From positions 4,092,001 through 4,156,000 of the forward strand of contig JAGTYA010000024.1 of the NCBI GenBank assembly GCA_024291935.2: 64,000 nucleotides of DNA. The letters are read 5' to 3'. Origin of the DNA: Okapia johnstoni. Taxonomy: Eukaryota > Chordata > Mammalia > Artiodactyla > Giraffidae. Made by a program: the position numbers and the translations under genes. A model generated the notes under the pieces. The model had not been told where the DNA came from and did no database searches. It saw nothing but the letters and a program-made list of their open reading frames with translations. Shown here piece after piece: positions 34,085 to 53,516 of the stretch; the stretch's first letter is position 1; every line of letters starts with the position of its first letter.

Positions 34085-34740
34085 GTAACCACCCCACCCC
34101 AGACACAGGGAATAGCCTGTCTTCAGTTCCTCCCTACACCCCCAGCCCAGACTCACCCCCCCACCTCTGTCTCTGCAAAACTCCAGTGTCCCACAGCACC
34201 CCTCCTCCCGCCCCAGCAGGAAGATAGGAAGGGCAATGGACCTTCTAGATCACCAGTCCCAGGGAGAGAGAAGCGGAAGCCATGCTGGCTGGGCTAACAT
34301 TATGCACCAACATCTCCACATATGTCACCTCTATCCTCCCCTCCTCCCCAGCCCCAGAAATCAGGGAAGAGTCAGTCTCCCCACTTCCCATGTTGCTCTG
34401 TACCTCTTGATCAGGGCTTCTTATGGAGAGAAGCTGAAACAGGCGATCAGGAGTCCCTGTTCTGGGCCTGGCTTTGTCCCCAACTCATTCTGGGACCCTG
34501 GTTGCCCTTCTGGAAACCCAAAAATGTTGGATGTTATAACCCCTAAATTCTCTTCAGCAGTTGCATCTTACCTGACTTGGGTTCCCATGGCCGATGACGG
34601 CCACCTCGGCTCTGCACAGTGGGACCCTGACCCCGGGCCAGCTCCAAACCCCTTCCCAGTCTGACCCAGACAGTCACTGACTCCTAGATCTGAGAGCACC
34701 CGGTCCCCTTAGATGGCAATGTGTGTTCCAGAGAGGGAAC
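34085..34740. other. Intergenic DNA, pyrimidine-rich, unclassified
   Basis: C-rich single-copy-looking sequence with two plus-strand frames of no recognised homology. I see no splice-supported exon. Confidence 0.45.
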
Positions 34741-34741
34741 G

Positions 34742-34958
34742 TGGTGGCGGTGGTTTAGTCGCTAAGTTGTGTCAGACTCGTGCAACCCTATGGACTGTAG
34801 CCCACTAGGCTCCTCTGTCCATGGGATTTCCCAGGCAAGAATACTGGAGTGGGTTGCTGTTGCCTTCTCCAGGGCATCTTCTTGACCTAGGGATTGAACC
34901 CATGTCTCTTGCATTGCAGGCAGATTCTTTACCACTGGGCCATGAGGGAAGTCCCTGA
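34742..34958 (-). mobile_element. Bov-tA SINE, antisense
   Basis: The reverse pattern is clear: 'tttagtcgctaagttgtgtc', 'ggctcctctgtccatgggat', 'attgaacccatgtctcttgc', 'tttaccactgggccatgagg'. Confidence 0.9.
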
Positions 34959-34959
34959 G

Positions 34960-37900
34960 AAGAAATAAAACACACCAGTTTAGTTGCAGAGCCCAGGCTC
35001 AGAGTAAATCTTCCCGCCAGACCACCTCACCCCACCCCACCCTCTCCAAGCCTCTGATGCCACACCCACCATCACTGCCTCTGAATTCCAAGCAGGATTC
35101 CATCTCTCTTGGGAAACCCAGCACCAACAGCACCATCTCCAGCCTTACCCCCATCTTTCCTCCAGTCACAGAGGGTTTAAGGACATCACTGCATTCATCC
35201 CTTACCATACAGATGGGGAAAATGAGACCCAGAGAGGGGCAATGGCTGATCCAGATCACCACTGGGGGTACCAGGAGCCTCCTGACACCAAATCTTGTGG
35301 CTCCCCTTTATTTCCCTTCTCTTCATCCTCTTATGTGGGACTCCAGACCCAGTTAAGCATCCAGAGACCCTGGAATCCAAATCCCTGCCGCCAGCACAGG
35401 GACCCCAGGGGAGCAGGGGGCGGGAACACTCTATCTTTGGGAGCGGGGTGGGGATAGAAAAGTAACCCGGAATGGGCTCTGCCTCTTCTTTGCCAAAACT
35501 CCTTAGACACCCATCTCCCCACCACAATCCCTGCCCCCACCTCCAGGTTGCATAAAGAACAGGCAGGGGTGGGGCAGCCAGGCCCAGAGACCCAAGTGTC
35601 CACCTTGGCACTCTTTACATCAGCCTCGCTGGACCCGTGGATGACACAAGTATATTCCAGGCCCCTTCCCGGCTTCCACCAGTTCAGCTCCCTTTCACTT
35701 GTTTCATGTCCTGAACTTCTGCCTAAAAATTTGTTTGCAGTGTTCTCTGTTGTAAAATGGCTCTCAAACCACATTGCCCCCTCGTGCTGTTCAGATGGGG
35801 AGACCACTCCAGAAGGCAAGTGGTTTGTCCCAGGTCACAGAGCAGACGGTGCCTTGTCTGGGACCCCGTTTCCTGCCTCCCAGGGCATTTCTTTCCTCCC
35901 AGGGCTACTTTTCAGATCTTCCTCTAAGCAGAGTCTGGAAGTGTGTGCGTGTTTGGGGCGGCAGGGGGCGGGTGGCGCGTAGAGGGCTTCATGAAGGCCA
36001 GCGGTGGGTGCTGAGTCAACCAACAAACTCAGACAGCAGACCTGTTTTCTGTGGGGGACTATCTGTGCCCTGGAAGGGGACAGAGGGATCAGGGAGGCAC
36101 AGCGCCTGCCCTCAGCAAGCTCTGCATCTGGGCCTGAATATGGGGAACACGAGTCCCTCCAAAGCTGACTCTAGACACCTCCCCACTCTGACTAAGCTTC
36201 TCATCCCTGCCCACGAGCCCTCAATCTTATCACTCTGCCTTTTTCCTGAAGTTGCTGTATCTTCTCCCCACTCCTCCCTCCCACCCCAATCCTTCTAGGC
36301 TCTTCTCTCCCTCCCACATCAGCGTTTATCCCACTCTGTTTCACAGCCAGTAGCCTGGGAAAAGGAGCACAGGACAAACAAGGGAAGAGGTAGGACAGGC
36401 AAGTGGCCCAGCAGGACCGGACTGCAATGCCCCCACTTCCCAGGAGGGGGTGCGCTGTCATCCACAGCCACCCATCCCTCCAGGAGCTCAGCCCTGCAGG
36501 CGCAATGGGATTCCAGAGCCAGGACTGACAGCTCCTCTTCACAGTCACGCGGCAGGAAGGCAGGGATAAGTGATCCCCAGCTTCCAAATGCGAAGACCCA
36601 GGTCCAGAAAAGGGTAAAGATGGCTGGAAACCTGGAGTCACACAGCAGGTATGAGGCAGAGTCCATGAGCCCTGCTTCAAGTGCCCTAGATTCAAAACTA
36701 CCTACCTCCTCCTGGTCCTGGCAGATCTACTCTTGCGAGTGGGACTCCATGCTGGGCTGCCTCTGAAGTTCCTGGGTCCAGGGGTACTTTTTCTTGGCCC
36801 ATGTATTCTTGAATTCCTTCCAAGATTGACCTTTCTTTTCTCAGGACCGCCCCCCCCTCCCCGCCCCTGTCCTGCTCCCAGCATCCTCTGCCTCAGCTAA
36901 ACCATGGGGTTTAAAGGGGTTAAATAGTCCTGGGTGCCCCAGCTATATATCAGCCCCCAGGGGGATCTCAGCTCTGCCAGGGGACTCAGGCAGCACCTGT
37001 CCCCCAAACACTCCCTTCTCTCAGAAGCCAAAGACAGCCCTGGGCCTCACTATGTATCAGGCTCTGCTCCAAGACATGGTGTGTTAGCTCACTGAACCCT
37101 CAGGTGAGGCACAGAGAAGGCAAGTGACCTGCCCACACGGCCAGTAAGTGGCAAAGCAGGACTTAAAACTCAGGAAGTCTGATTTCAGAGAAAGACTGTT
37201 AACCACTGTGTCAGAGACCTCTGGCCCCTGATACCCATTCTCTCCTTTTTCTAGACTAACAGGCAGTCCAGAATGATAACCACGTTTCTCAGTCTCGCTT
37301 GCACGTGGATGTGTGGCTAATTTCTAACCCAGAGAGAGGAGATGTGTGTAGCTGCCAGGCCACACCTTTAATTAGGAGAGGTGTGTCCATTCTGCTTCTC
37401 CCCTTCCGGCTGTCTGCCAGCGTAGGTGAGCAGACTGTGAGGGCTGCCACAGCCTCCGCACAAGGGCCAGAAAACTCCTCCCTTAATATGAGTCAGATCG
37501 TGGTGCTGCCCTGCCTCCAAACGTTCAATGGCTTCCCATTCCTTCAGAAGAAGAGCCACTTTCTCCACGATGCGCAAGGCCTTCTCCTGCCTAGCCCTAA
37601 GCTATCCTCCCTTCCCAGATCAATCAGCAGGAAAATCTCACCCTTGTTTCACTCTCCCCACTTACCCTGCTTTCCCAGTTCCTCTCCCCACACCCGGCAG
37701 ACTCTGATGTATCATCAAGACCCAGCCCAGAGGGTACTGTGGGGTATCATCTATGCGAGGACTTTCCTGGCCCTACTGGCAGAATGAGCGGCTCCCTCCT
37801 GCGGTCTCTCACGGTCTGTGTACAGCCTGCTGGCATAGTGACAGTCTTTCTGTACTGTCATAAACTGTAGATGCAGCCACGTCTCCCATCTCTCAAGAAT

Positions 37901-38640
37901 GAGAGTTAAGTCTGGGATATTTGTTGATTGTCAGTGCCCTGCACAGCCCCAGGCATCATGCCAGTGGCAGTCAAGTTCAATGAGAGAGAAGGATACAGGG
38001 TGTGAGTGTGTGTGTGTGGTATATGTGGGTGCCCTGAGTTGGCTGAAGGCCCAGGCCAAGGAGACAAAGAGGACGCCTAGAAATAGCTCTATCCCAAGCC
38101 CCACTCCAGGCCTGGTGCCCAGATAGACTGACCCTGATTAAGGAGGTGGGGGCCCAGGATGGGTGGGTGGAGAGGTGTGGCTCCAGCGGCTGTGGCCCTG
38201 CTGTCCTCTAGGGTCTGCTAGTCAAGGCAGATGGGCCCTGCCTGCCTGTTGTCAGGCGTCCTGGCACTCAGATTTCAGTGACCACCCCTTCAGTGACCAG
38301 CAAGTATTTCAGGCTGGGGCTAAACATCACCTGCTCCCTTGGCCCCACAACTTGCAGGGCAAAGGGGAATCTACTAGTCTACACACTAAGGAGGGGGAGG
38401 GTTGGGGCAGAGATGCTGGAAAAGTTTATTCCCTCCTCCCTCTAGCCCCACCTCACCCTCTTCCCCACTTGGAAGTTCCCTTCCTGAACTACTGACTGCC
38501 AAAGGTTGAAGGATTAAAGAGATCATCTGGCCCAACTCCTGCCATGGATTGGGGACACTGAAGGGAAAAGATTGGCCCAAGGTTGCAGAGCAAGACAGGG
38601 CAAAGATGGTAACAGGGAAAGGCAACGTAGAATAGTAGTT
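34960..38640. other. Intergenic DNA between repeats, no gene recognised
   Basis: Mostly GC-moderate unique-looking DNA with short frames on both strands. An antisense MIR lies at about 37070-37215 ('gacctgcccacacggccagt'). L2-like sequence in plus sense lies at about 37430-37800 ('gccttctcctgcctagccct'). A GT tract lies at about 38003-38020. The TATA-like element near 36943 is described separately. Confidence 0.5.
36943..36950 (+). promoter_or_regulatory. Orphan TATA-like element (CTATATAT)
   Basis: CTATATAT sits in a GC-moderate setting, preceded by 'ggggtttaaaggggttaaat' (36906-36925) and followed about 30 bp later by G/C-rich 'ctgccaggggactcaggcag'. The spacing fits a core promoter, but no transcript or open frame supports one. 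Confidence 0.25.
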
Positions 38641-38655
38641 AAGTCATACAAACTC

Positions 38656-38910
38656 TGATGCGGAAGCTCCAATACTTTGGCCACCTGATGCCAAGAGCTG
38701 ATTCACTGGGAAGGACCCTGAGGCTGAGAAAGACTGAAGGCAGGAGGAGAAGGGGGCAACAGAGGATGAGATGGTTGGGTTGAATGGCATCACTGAATCA
38801 ATGGACATGAGTTTGAGCAAACTCTGAGAGATGGTGAAGGACAGGGAAGCCTGGTGTGCTGCAGTTCATGGGGTCACAGAGTTGGACACTACTGAGTGAC
38901 CGAACAACAA
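38656..38910 (+). mobile_element. BovB LINE 3' end, 255 bp, exact target-site duplication
   Basis: The sequence runs from 'tgatgcggaagctccaatac' to 'gaccgaacaacaa'. CATACAAACTC at 38645-38655 and 38911-38921 is a perfect 11-bp duplication. It is an extreme 5' truncation. Confidence 0.93.
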
Positions 38911-38924
38911 CATACAAACTCCAA

Positions 38925-40485
38925 AGAAAGTATGCCTGGGTCCAAACCCTCACTCTCATGTGTAAACAGATGGTAGGGACAATGCACCTACCTCCCTGAA
39001 TCATTGTTAGGGTTGTAAGAGCTGAAAGACAGAAAGTTGTTAAGTCCAGTGCTTGGCACTTAGTAAGGGCTGCACTGACTTCAGCGGTCATCTCTTGCAC
39101 CATACTTTACAGCACACAAAGCTTCTCAACACCCACAGTCTTGTTTGCCCCTTCCAGCAACCCTGAAAGGTAGATATTATGAGCCCCATCACACAGAGAA
39201 GGAAACAGGCACAGACACTGACTGGCCAAGTGCACACAGCTGCTATTCTCAACTGCCCACCAGTGGTCTTTCCTTACCCAGCCCCCTGCCTCTGACAGTT
39301 CATACACTGGTTCATCAAATAGAGAAGGTGACATGGAGAGCTGGTCCTTGACTCCTGACGCCTCCCTGGGCTCGTCTTACCCCTGCACTGGATGACCCCG
39401 GTGCAGGGAAGACCAACGTGCTCATCTGACAGCCCTCCTGCCTCTGATCCCAGGCTTCTAATTCTTGGTCTTGCCACCACCCACTCCAGAAGGGGAAACC
39501 TCTCCCCGCAGGCTCTGGTCCTGGTTGTCCCCCAGCCAACCCAGCCCTTCCCACAAGACTCTTTCCTTTTCCTATGTAGTGTCTCTGTTCACTACAGAGC
39601 CCAGGAGTGCTGCCCTTCACTGACCCCCAGCCAACCCCAAGATCCCAGGCCCCTAAAAAAACGCCCAGCCAGGCTGACAGCCTTGGCTCTGTATCTGCTT
39701 CCTGGAACATGCCTTGCCCCAGACTCCCGAGGCCAACAGCAACTCCCTGCCAGGCCCCCTGCCATGGCCTGCCAGCTCTCCTCACCTAAGGACACAATAC
39801 AGCGGTCACATGTCTGCACCAACCAGGTTCACTGGGCCTCCTGGAGCTGCTGAAACTTCCCAGAATCTTGGGCAAGCTACTTCTGAATGAAGTGCACTTG
39901 AGGGAGTGACCATTGAACTACCTGTTTGGTGCCAGGTCACATGGCACATGAACATGACCCAGAACTCAGGGTGGTGTGAGGTGCTGTTTTGTAAGCACTA
40001 GGTTTACCCTTCTAATTATTCTTTACTTAATCCAATTTTAATCATCTGTAATTTTTCAGAGGCACATTTTTCATCTGATAGAGGAGTAATCTGGGGAAGG
40101 AGCCAGGAGCAGCCCTAAGTACGGGATCTGGTTTATTTCCTGGGAGCCTCCCTGTCCCCAAAGAGACTTGGGCTACACCTATGTGTCCAGAAGGGCATTT
40201 CTCCCCTGAGAGGACTTGGGGCCCTACTCTACACCGGAAATGGCCCTCAGGAATGGAATGAGAAAAGAAAGAGGACAGGAGATGGGATACTCTGGCAGGA
40301 AGAAAGTTGAGAGCAGTAGACGAGGTGGGGGTGGCAGGGGGACTTTTCAAACAGAGAGAACACGGACGAGGACAAGTGGTTTTCTTTGCTCGAGAGAGAT
40401 CGTTTGTCTACTCTACAAAGCCTTGCCCAGCCCTGTGGGCACAGCAGGGAGCCTTCACAGAGTTTCTGGTGAAATAGAAGACAGT
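38925..40485. other. Intergenic DNA, no gene recognised
   Basis: An antisense MIR-like piece lies near 39160-39260 ('cacacagagaaggaaacagg'). Other frames (39315-39853, both strands) overlap each other and have no recognised homology. Confidence 0.5.
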
Positions 40486-40487
40486 GT

Positions 40488-40711
40488 GTGTGCGAGCTAC
40501 CTCGCTTCAGTCCTGTCCAACTCTTTGTAACCATATGGACTGTATCCCGCCAGACTTCTCTGTCCATGGGATTCTCTAGGCAAGAATGCTGGAGTGGGTT
40601 GCCGTGCCCTCCTCCAGGGGATCTTCCCGACCCAGGGATGGAACCCGAGTCTCTTATGTCTCTGGCATTGGCAGGTGGGTTCTTTACCACTAGCGCCACC
40701 TGGAAAGCCCC
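40488..40711 (-). mobile_element. Bov-tA SINE, antisense
   Basis: The reverse pattern includes 'cttcagtcctgtccaactct', 'ctctgtccatgggattctct', 'gatggaacccgagtctctta' and 'ccactagcgccacctggaaa'. Imperfect flanking repeats 'atagaagacag' and 'ataggaagacag' suggest a target-site duplication. Confidence 0.9.
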
Positions 40712-40856
40712 AATAGGAAGACAGGTTCTGAAGCAAAAGGATCCCATCTAAGTAGGATAAGTGCTAAGACAGGGAGGTTTAGGGCTTCCTAGAGCCAAAG
40801 AGAGTTAAGCTTAAAAGCTGAAAAGTGAACAGGAATTAACTAAAAGAGCAGAGCCT

Positions 40857-41078
40857 GGGACTTCTTTGGCAGCTCAGTGGCTAAGACTCCACACTCCCAG
40901 TGCAGGGGGCCTGGGTTCAATCCCTGGTCAGGGAACTAGATCCCACATGCCACAGCTAAAAAAATAAAAATAAAAAAAAAGACCCCACAGACCACGATGA
41001 AGACTGAAGATTTTGTATGCCACAACTAAGATGGGTGCAGCCAAATAAATAAAACTTGGGAAATAAAATAAAAAAGAG
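40857..41078 (+). mobile_element. tRNA-Glu-type SINE with internal A-rich stretch
   Basis: The element has 'gggacttctttggcagctca', 'gggcctgggttcaatccctg', 'gtcagggaactagatcccac', then an internal (A)nTAAAAATAAAAAAAAA stretch and a second A-rich tail with AAATAAATAAAA. Confidence 0.8.
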
Positions 41079-41079
41079 C

Positions 41080-44000
41080 AGGGCCTGAGTGGAAGAGTAT
41101 TCTAGGCAGATAGCAAGCGAGAAACACAGCATCCCTTCAAGGCACAAAAAGGGCAGAGTGGCTGCTGTGTAGGGGCCACAGCATGGGGGCTGTGGGGCCT
41201 GCCTCTCCAAGCAGGCTGAGAAGAGAAATAATTAACCTTTGTAATTGCATTCCCAATCCTACCTTATCTTCCCAGAGTCCTTGGGAGGTCAGCTGGGTGG
41301 GGACTGCTTTCTGCAGATGGAGAAAGAGACCCAGAGAGATGGTGATCTGAGGCCACAGTTAGTAGGTAAATAACAAGGGCAGGATAGGAATGCAACCGAG
41401 TCTCACTCCTGAGACCCTAAAGCTGGGGAGGTAAACAGATTCAATCACTCACTCGTGCATTCATACACTCACTCCCTCAGTGTTCAGTAGTCATTCATTC
41501 ATGCCTTATATCTGCCAGGCATTCCTCCTAGAGCAGCACTTAAGTAATAAATTAGACTCATGAAATAAATGAGGTAAGGCTAAAAGAGTTGGGGCTGATT
41601 CTACCAGAAACAGGGAGGACAGCCAGTTTCTGAGAAGGAAGAGTGACTGCCCTCCACCAGGAGCTGCCTCCCATCCACCCCACCCCACCCAACCTCCCAC
41701 AAGTAGAGCCATTGTTCTGCTTCCAAGGAGCACTCTACCACAGGCAGCAGTTTCTCAAAAGCAAAGCAGTGTTGAGTAAACCTCTGTCTTCTGCCATCAT
41801 TTGTTCTCTCAGACCCACAGTATTTAGAACTCTAAGGGAACGAGGAAGCGATTTCCTAGTGACAGAAAGAACACTCCATTCCTCCCACTGTGGCAGCTGT
41901 CCCCCCACACTGTGAGTTCAGGAAGTGCAGAGCTGTGGCTCTCCTGTTCCCTCTGGGTCCCCACTGAGCCCAGCACAGTGCTGGGCACAGGCAATGCTCA
42001 ATTTATTTAGAGAGAGACAGAAAGGGAGAAATGAGGAAACTCCTCTGCAGCATCTGAAGGCACCCAGTGACATCAGTGAGGAGAAATAGATATATTTGGA
42101 TCCTCTCCTATGGGTCTCAAAGAGCCTTGGTTTATTCTTGAGCACTGCTGGGTCAACTGCCCTGGGGAGGAAAACCAGAAAGCAGAAGGGGTGAGGGGTC
42201 ATCATTCATTGTTAGTGTGTGTGAGGCTTACCATCTGTCATTTCTTTCCATCCTCTTGACAATTCAGAAAAGTAGATGGCCTCCCTCCATTTGGGAGGAA
42301 AGGAGACTCAAAAGGGCGAAGGCACTAGTTCTGGGTCTCTAGCAGCAGCAGCAGCAGCTAGTAAGTGGCAGGCTTGGGATTTAGAAGCCAGGCCTCTTCC
42401 CAAAGATACTGCTTCTGAACAGACCATGCACCAAGGGAGGGGTATGAGGGTGTAGAGGGAAAGGTTGTCTAAGACTTGATTTCGTGGCAGGCAGAGACAG
42501 AGAACACCACCACCATAACTAGCCAAAGAGGAAAATTCCCAGTTATTGGGGGTGGGCTGAGGATGGTCAGCATCCACAGACTTAGCCCTGAAGGGGCAAA
42601 GGGAGGGTCTCCACGTCCCTGGGTCACTGGAGTCTCCGAGCTCAGCTTCTTTGGCCTCTACCTCTCATATCTCTCCTGTGCCAGCAGCACATCCCCTAGC
42701 GGAGGCATCCAGATGGCAGGGAGGGCCAGGGAACAGCTGAAGATGCTGAGTAGGCCTCCATTGCCTGCCTTCCCATGGCCCCACAGATCATCCGGTGCTG
42801 CCGGCCCATCTCATTGGCTCTCTCCTGGCTACTCATCTCTCCTCTTCTCCATCTTTCCAGCCTGTGGTTGCCGTGGAAACACTGAACAGTGACATCACTC
42901 TAGGGCGAGGGCTGGGGTGATGCTGCTCTTGGCAGGGACTGGTCCCTGCTGCCTGCTAGATGTTAAATCCACATCTGGATTTACCAAGGGCAACAAAAGG
43001 GGGGGCAGGAAAAGGGACAGGGCTCACACATTTCCTCCCCTTGTGCCGCTTTCCCCCAATGTAGTGAGCACAAGAGGGCAGGGAGGATGCAGGTAATCAG
43101 AGGGATGAGGAGAAGGCTGCACATACCTAGAAGGGAGGATAAAAGTCATGCAGAAAGGAGACAGGGTGCGGCTTGGGAGTCAATTCCAGTGAGCCAGGTC
43201 TACCCTGCTTAGCATTTTAAATGTATTTAAGAGCCTCCAACACCTCTATGTGGTAAATACTGTCATTTCCCCCATTTTGAGAGGAAGCTGAGACTCAGCA
43301 TGGCTTAAGTGAATTGCCCACATCCACATAGGCAGCACCCACTGAAATCACAACTGGAACTCAGATCTATCTGCCAGCAAGCTGCTCACCCAGCCCCAGC
43401 TCTCCAGCACTGCTTTATAAGGACCATGTAGGGAGGGAGCTCTGGTCCCTGGCTCTCACTCCATGCCTGAGAGAGGAGGCGGCCCTGTGTCTAAAGGTTG
43501 TGACCTTGAGTTAGAAACCCGCTCAATCCCCTCCTCCTCCTGCACCTGTTCCGGCAGTGAGGTCACTGGGGCTCATGCCCAGCCCTGAGGCCTGTCCCTG
43601 CAGCTTTGGCAGAAATAGGCCTGCTCAGTTCTGGCAAGTGGACCTGTCCAACAGAACCAAGAACTTGGGGGAGAAAGGCCTCTTCCTCCCTGGCCTGCTT
43701 CCCAGAAGTTAGGGGAAGGGAGGCAGATGTTCTCCACTTCCACATAGAGAAGCAGAGGTCCAGGGAGGTGGCCCACCACACTGTAAGTCTGTGGCAGAGC
43801 TGGAGGGATCCCAGGGCTCCTGGGCCCCACCCTGCGGATCTCTGCTGGCTCAAGTGCAGTTGGGCACCATTCCCTTCTGTTTTGCGTTTTCCTTCGTAAG
43901 CGTGTGTCATGTTCCTAGTTGTCTCTCCAGAGCCTAGCCCAGAGCCTGGCACAAAGTGGGTGCTTTAATAACTATTGGATTAAAAAAAGAAAGGGTTCCT

Positions 44001-44350
44001 CTACACCTCAAGTCTGCTCCTCTGTAAAAGGGATAATAATACCACCTACTTCAGGAACTTGGTCTTAAAAGTTCAATCAGACAATGCACTTAAAGCCCCT
44101 AGCATGCAATAAACAGCGACACAAGGTGGATCTTATTATTAAAAGTGCTTTGGAAACGGTAGTGTCAAACAAGGTAGATTAACGCCAGTCTCTGAAAGTG
44201 CAGGCTGACTGTGGAAGGCTGCCTGCCGGTGGAAGGTCAGAGAAAGGACGGCAGCTGGGGGCCAGCGGCAGTCAGGCAGAACGGAGCTGTCCTTGAGCCT
44301 TGAAGAGCCGGCTGGAAGGACGGAATTTCGGAAGGAGGGTGAGGAGGCAA
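41080..44350. other. Intergenic DNA upstream of FABP3, no gene recognised
   Basis: Antisense MIR-like sequence lies at about 42220-42380 and 43205-43390. A short (AGC)6 run is at 42341-42358. Unique-looking DNA fills the rest. Short frames lack homology. Distal FABP3 enhancers could lie here but I cannot point to one. Confidence 0.5.
43205..43390 (-). repeat. MIR SINE (antisense)
   Basis: The sequence 'cacctctatgtggtaaatac' leads to 'gaggaagctgagactcagca', 'ttgcccacatccacatagg' and 'tggaactcagatctatctgc', matching reversed MIR. Confidence 0.6.
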
Positions 44351-45126
44351 CGGCCAACGGGAGCAAAGGCTCGGAGCTGTGCGCAGAGGTCAGAAAAGCC
44401 TGGAGCACGGGCAGTGTGGAGGGGGAGCTGGACAGCTGGGCGGAAAGGCGCGCGGTAGATATTCCGCAGGGAGGGGCGAGCACGTATGGGGCAGACGCGG
44501 CGCGTGGGACAGGGTCACGCTTTTGCCGGGTGCGGGCGGAGGGCATACGCTGCCCCCGGTGCCTCTCCCTGCCATCCGGCAGTGGGGAGCGGTGGGAGAG
44601 CGCGGGGTCTGGGGCCAGCTAGACCAGGCTCGCCATCTGGACTCCCCACTCACTGTCTCCTTATTTCCTGCGAACTTGTCAGCCCCACGCTGAGTCTTGG
44701 CTCCCCTCACCTGTAAAATGAAGATCGAGATGATGCCTGCGCCGCCAAGAATCGGCCAGCGCTTTCCCGGCGTGGGCATCATGCCCAAGGGCGAGTTTCC
44801 TTTCTCCTCTGGTCTCTCATCTCTGTTCTGACCCCAAGCTCGGGGAGGGACCAGGGGACAGATGTCGGTGGCCCACGTCCCAGCTCGCGGGCACTGTGCC
44901 CCCAGCTGCTTCCTTCTCAGATTCCGAAGAGCGCCTTGAGGCCTGGGAAGGGAGCAGGGCTTACCAGCCAGGGGCAGGGACTTGGATCCCGGGACTCGCG
45001 CTGACGTAGGCAAGCTGGGTGCCACCGGCTGCCCCTTCGCCCCTCGGAGCACTGGGGGATGGGCGACCAGCCCTCGGGTAGAGAGGGCCTGCCTGGAGCT
45101 TCCCATTTCGGGCGCGGGGGTGTGGG

Positions 45127-45161
45127 CCACGCCCCGTCACGTGACACAGGGGCCTTTTAAA
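45127..45161 (+). promoter_or_regulatory. FABP3: FABP3 proximal promoter: GC box, GTCACGTGAC palindrome, TATA-like box
   Basis: CCACGCCCC (45128-45136) runs into a perfect 10-bp palindrome GTCACGTGAC (45136-45145). Ten bases later comes a TATA-like TTTTAAA (45155-45161). Transcription should start about 25-30 bp downstream, near 45185-45190, giving a 5' UTR of about 60 nt. The palindrome is the consensus bound by bHLH-Zip factors such as USF and TFE3/TFEB/MITF. Occupancy is not shown by sequence. Confidence 0.7.
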
Positions 45162-45235
45162 GCGGCAGCGCGGGCTGGGAGCTGCTGGTGCCAGAGTCCT
45201 TGCACGCGTTCTCTGTTGTCTCTTTCCCAACCTAG

Positions 45236-52546
<7,311 letters not shown>

Positions 52547-52758
52547 CCTGCCCTCTCCTTCCACTGACTACTCTTCTGCCAGTTGGCTACTCCTGGACTT
52601 GGCACCAGATTGCCTCATTTTTCTCCTCTGGCATTTTGTATAAATCCACCTGGACTGGGGAAATTCTCCTGGGGTCAGGTGGCACCAGCCTGGATCCAGT
52701 TCCGTTTTCATTGTGTCTGTTTCTTTTTTTAACTGCATCCAAAGGGTGCTCTGAGGTC

Positions 52759-52764
52759 AATAAA
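52759..52764 (+). terminator. FABP3: FABP3 polyadenylation signal AATAAA
   Basis: AATAAA lies 213 bp after the stop codon. Cleavage is expected about 15-25 bp downstream, giving a 3' UTR of roughly 235-245 nt. No other AATAAA occurs between the stop and this site. Confidence 0.85.
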
Positions 52765-52789
52765 GCAGAGCCAAGGCCACCCAGTTGCC

Positions 52790-53500
52790 TTTCTGCCTTT
52801 GGTGACATGATTCTGGGAGTCTCAGTTTCTGTGTGTGTCAGAGAGTAGGCAGAAAAGACTGCTACTCAGGAAGCAGCATTGGATGAGAGACTGAAATGGA
52901 CCATCTTAGGGACAGTGACAGCTGATCACCTTACACATACAAAAAACAAAACAGCTGTACCTACACCCTGCCTTCACAGTGCCCCCTCCCTAAATCCAAA
53001 TGAGCTAGTCCAATGTGGAATAATCACTCAGTGACAGGACTTCTGCACCATCACCCCTGGCTTTTCCTGCACTGAATGCCAGGGGGTCTGGACAGTTGCT
53101 CCTCTCTGTGGAATGCTGTGGTCTCTCTTCAGAACATAAGATCCAGGCTTGTGCCAGTGGTGGTGGGAGAAAATGCCCACTGGCCTAGATGACTGCTGAG
53201 CTTCTGCATATGTGCCAGGCCATTACTCATGGTTACAGATTCTTACTGGTTCTCCAATCAGCCCTGGGGGAGGGGTCATCTGATCATTATAGAAGTGAGG
53301 GCTTATAAGTGATCTCCTAAGAAGGCTGTGACCTGCTAGTGCCTCTGGCTCTGTACCTTAGCTGGGCCGCTCTCCAAGGTCTAAAGTGACATATTAAATG
53401 TTTTCCTGTCACCTAATGCAGCCTCAGTGACTTTTAAGTCTGTAAGTTTACAGGAAGAGGGATTATGCTAATAAGGACTCTCAGTAAGTTTAAAACCAGA
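52790..53500. other. Intergenic spacer between FABP3 and ZCCHC17 3' ends
   Basis: No gene or interspersed repeat was recognised. It is the gap between the two convergent genes if the ATTAAA at 53511 is the ZCCHC17 signal. Confidence 0.5.
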
Positions 53501-53510
53501 CACACTTCCA

Positions 53511-53516
53511 TTTAAT
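53511..53516 (-). terminator. ZCCHC17: Candidate ZCCHC17 polyadenylation signal ATTAAA
   Basis: TTTAAT on the plus strand reads ATTAAA on the minus strand, about 720 bp after the ZCCHC17 stop. It is the best signal I saw on that side. Its use is inferred. Confidence 0.35.

Noticed and set aside
35331..36298. Overlapping 138-174-codon frames on both strands
   Set aside because: Mutually overlapping frames in GC-moderate DNA without recognised domains look like chance.
37299..37787. 162-codon plus-strand frame, intergenic
   Set aside because: Part of it overlaps L2-like sequence. There is no protein match and no splice or promoter support.
42341..42358. (AGC)6 as a possible expandable triplet repeat
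   Set aside because: Six units in non-coding DNA is ordinary length. No transcript overlaps it.
44390..45130. Minus-strand 246-codon frame upstream of FABP3
   Set aside because: It lies in the CpG-rich promoter region with a Pro/Arg-rich composition and no homology that I recognise. Overlapping frames exist on the other strand.
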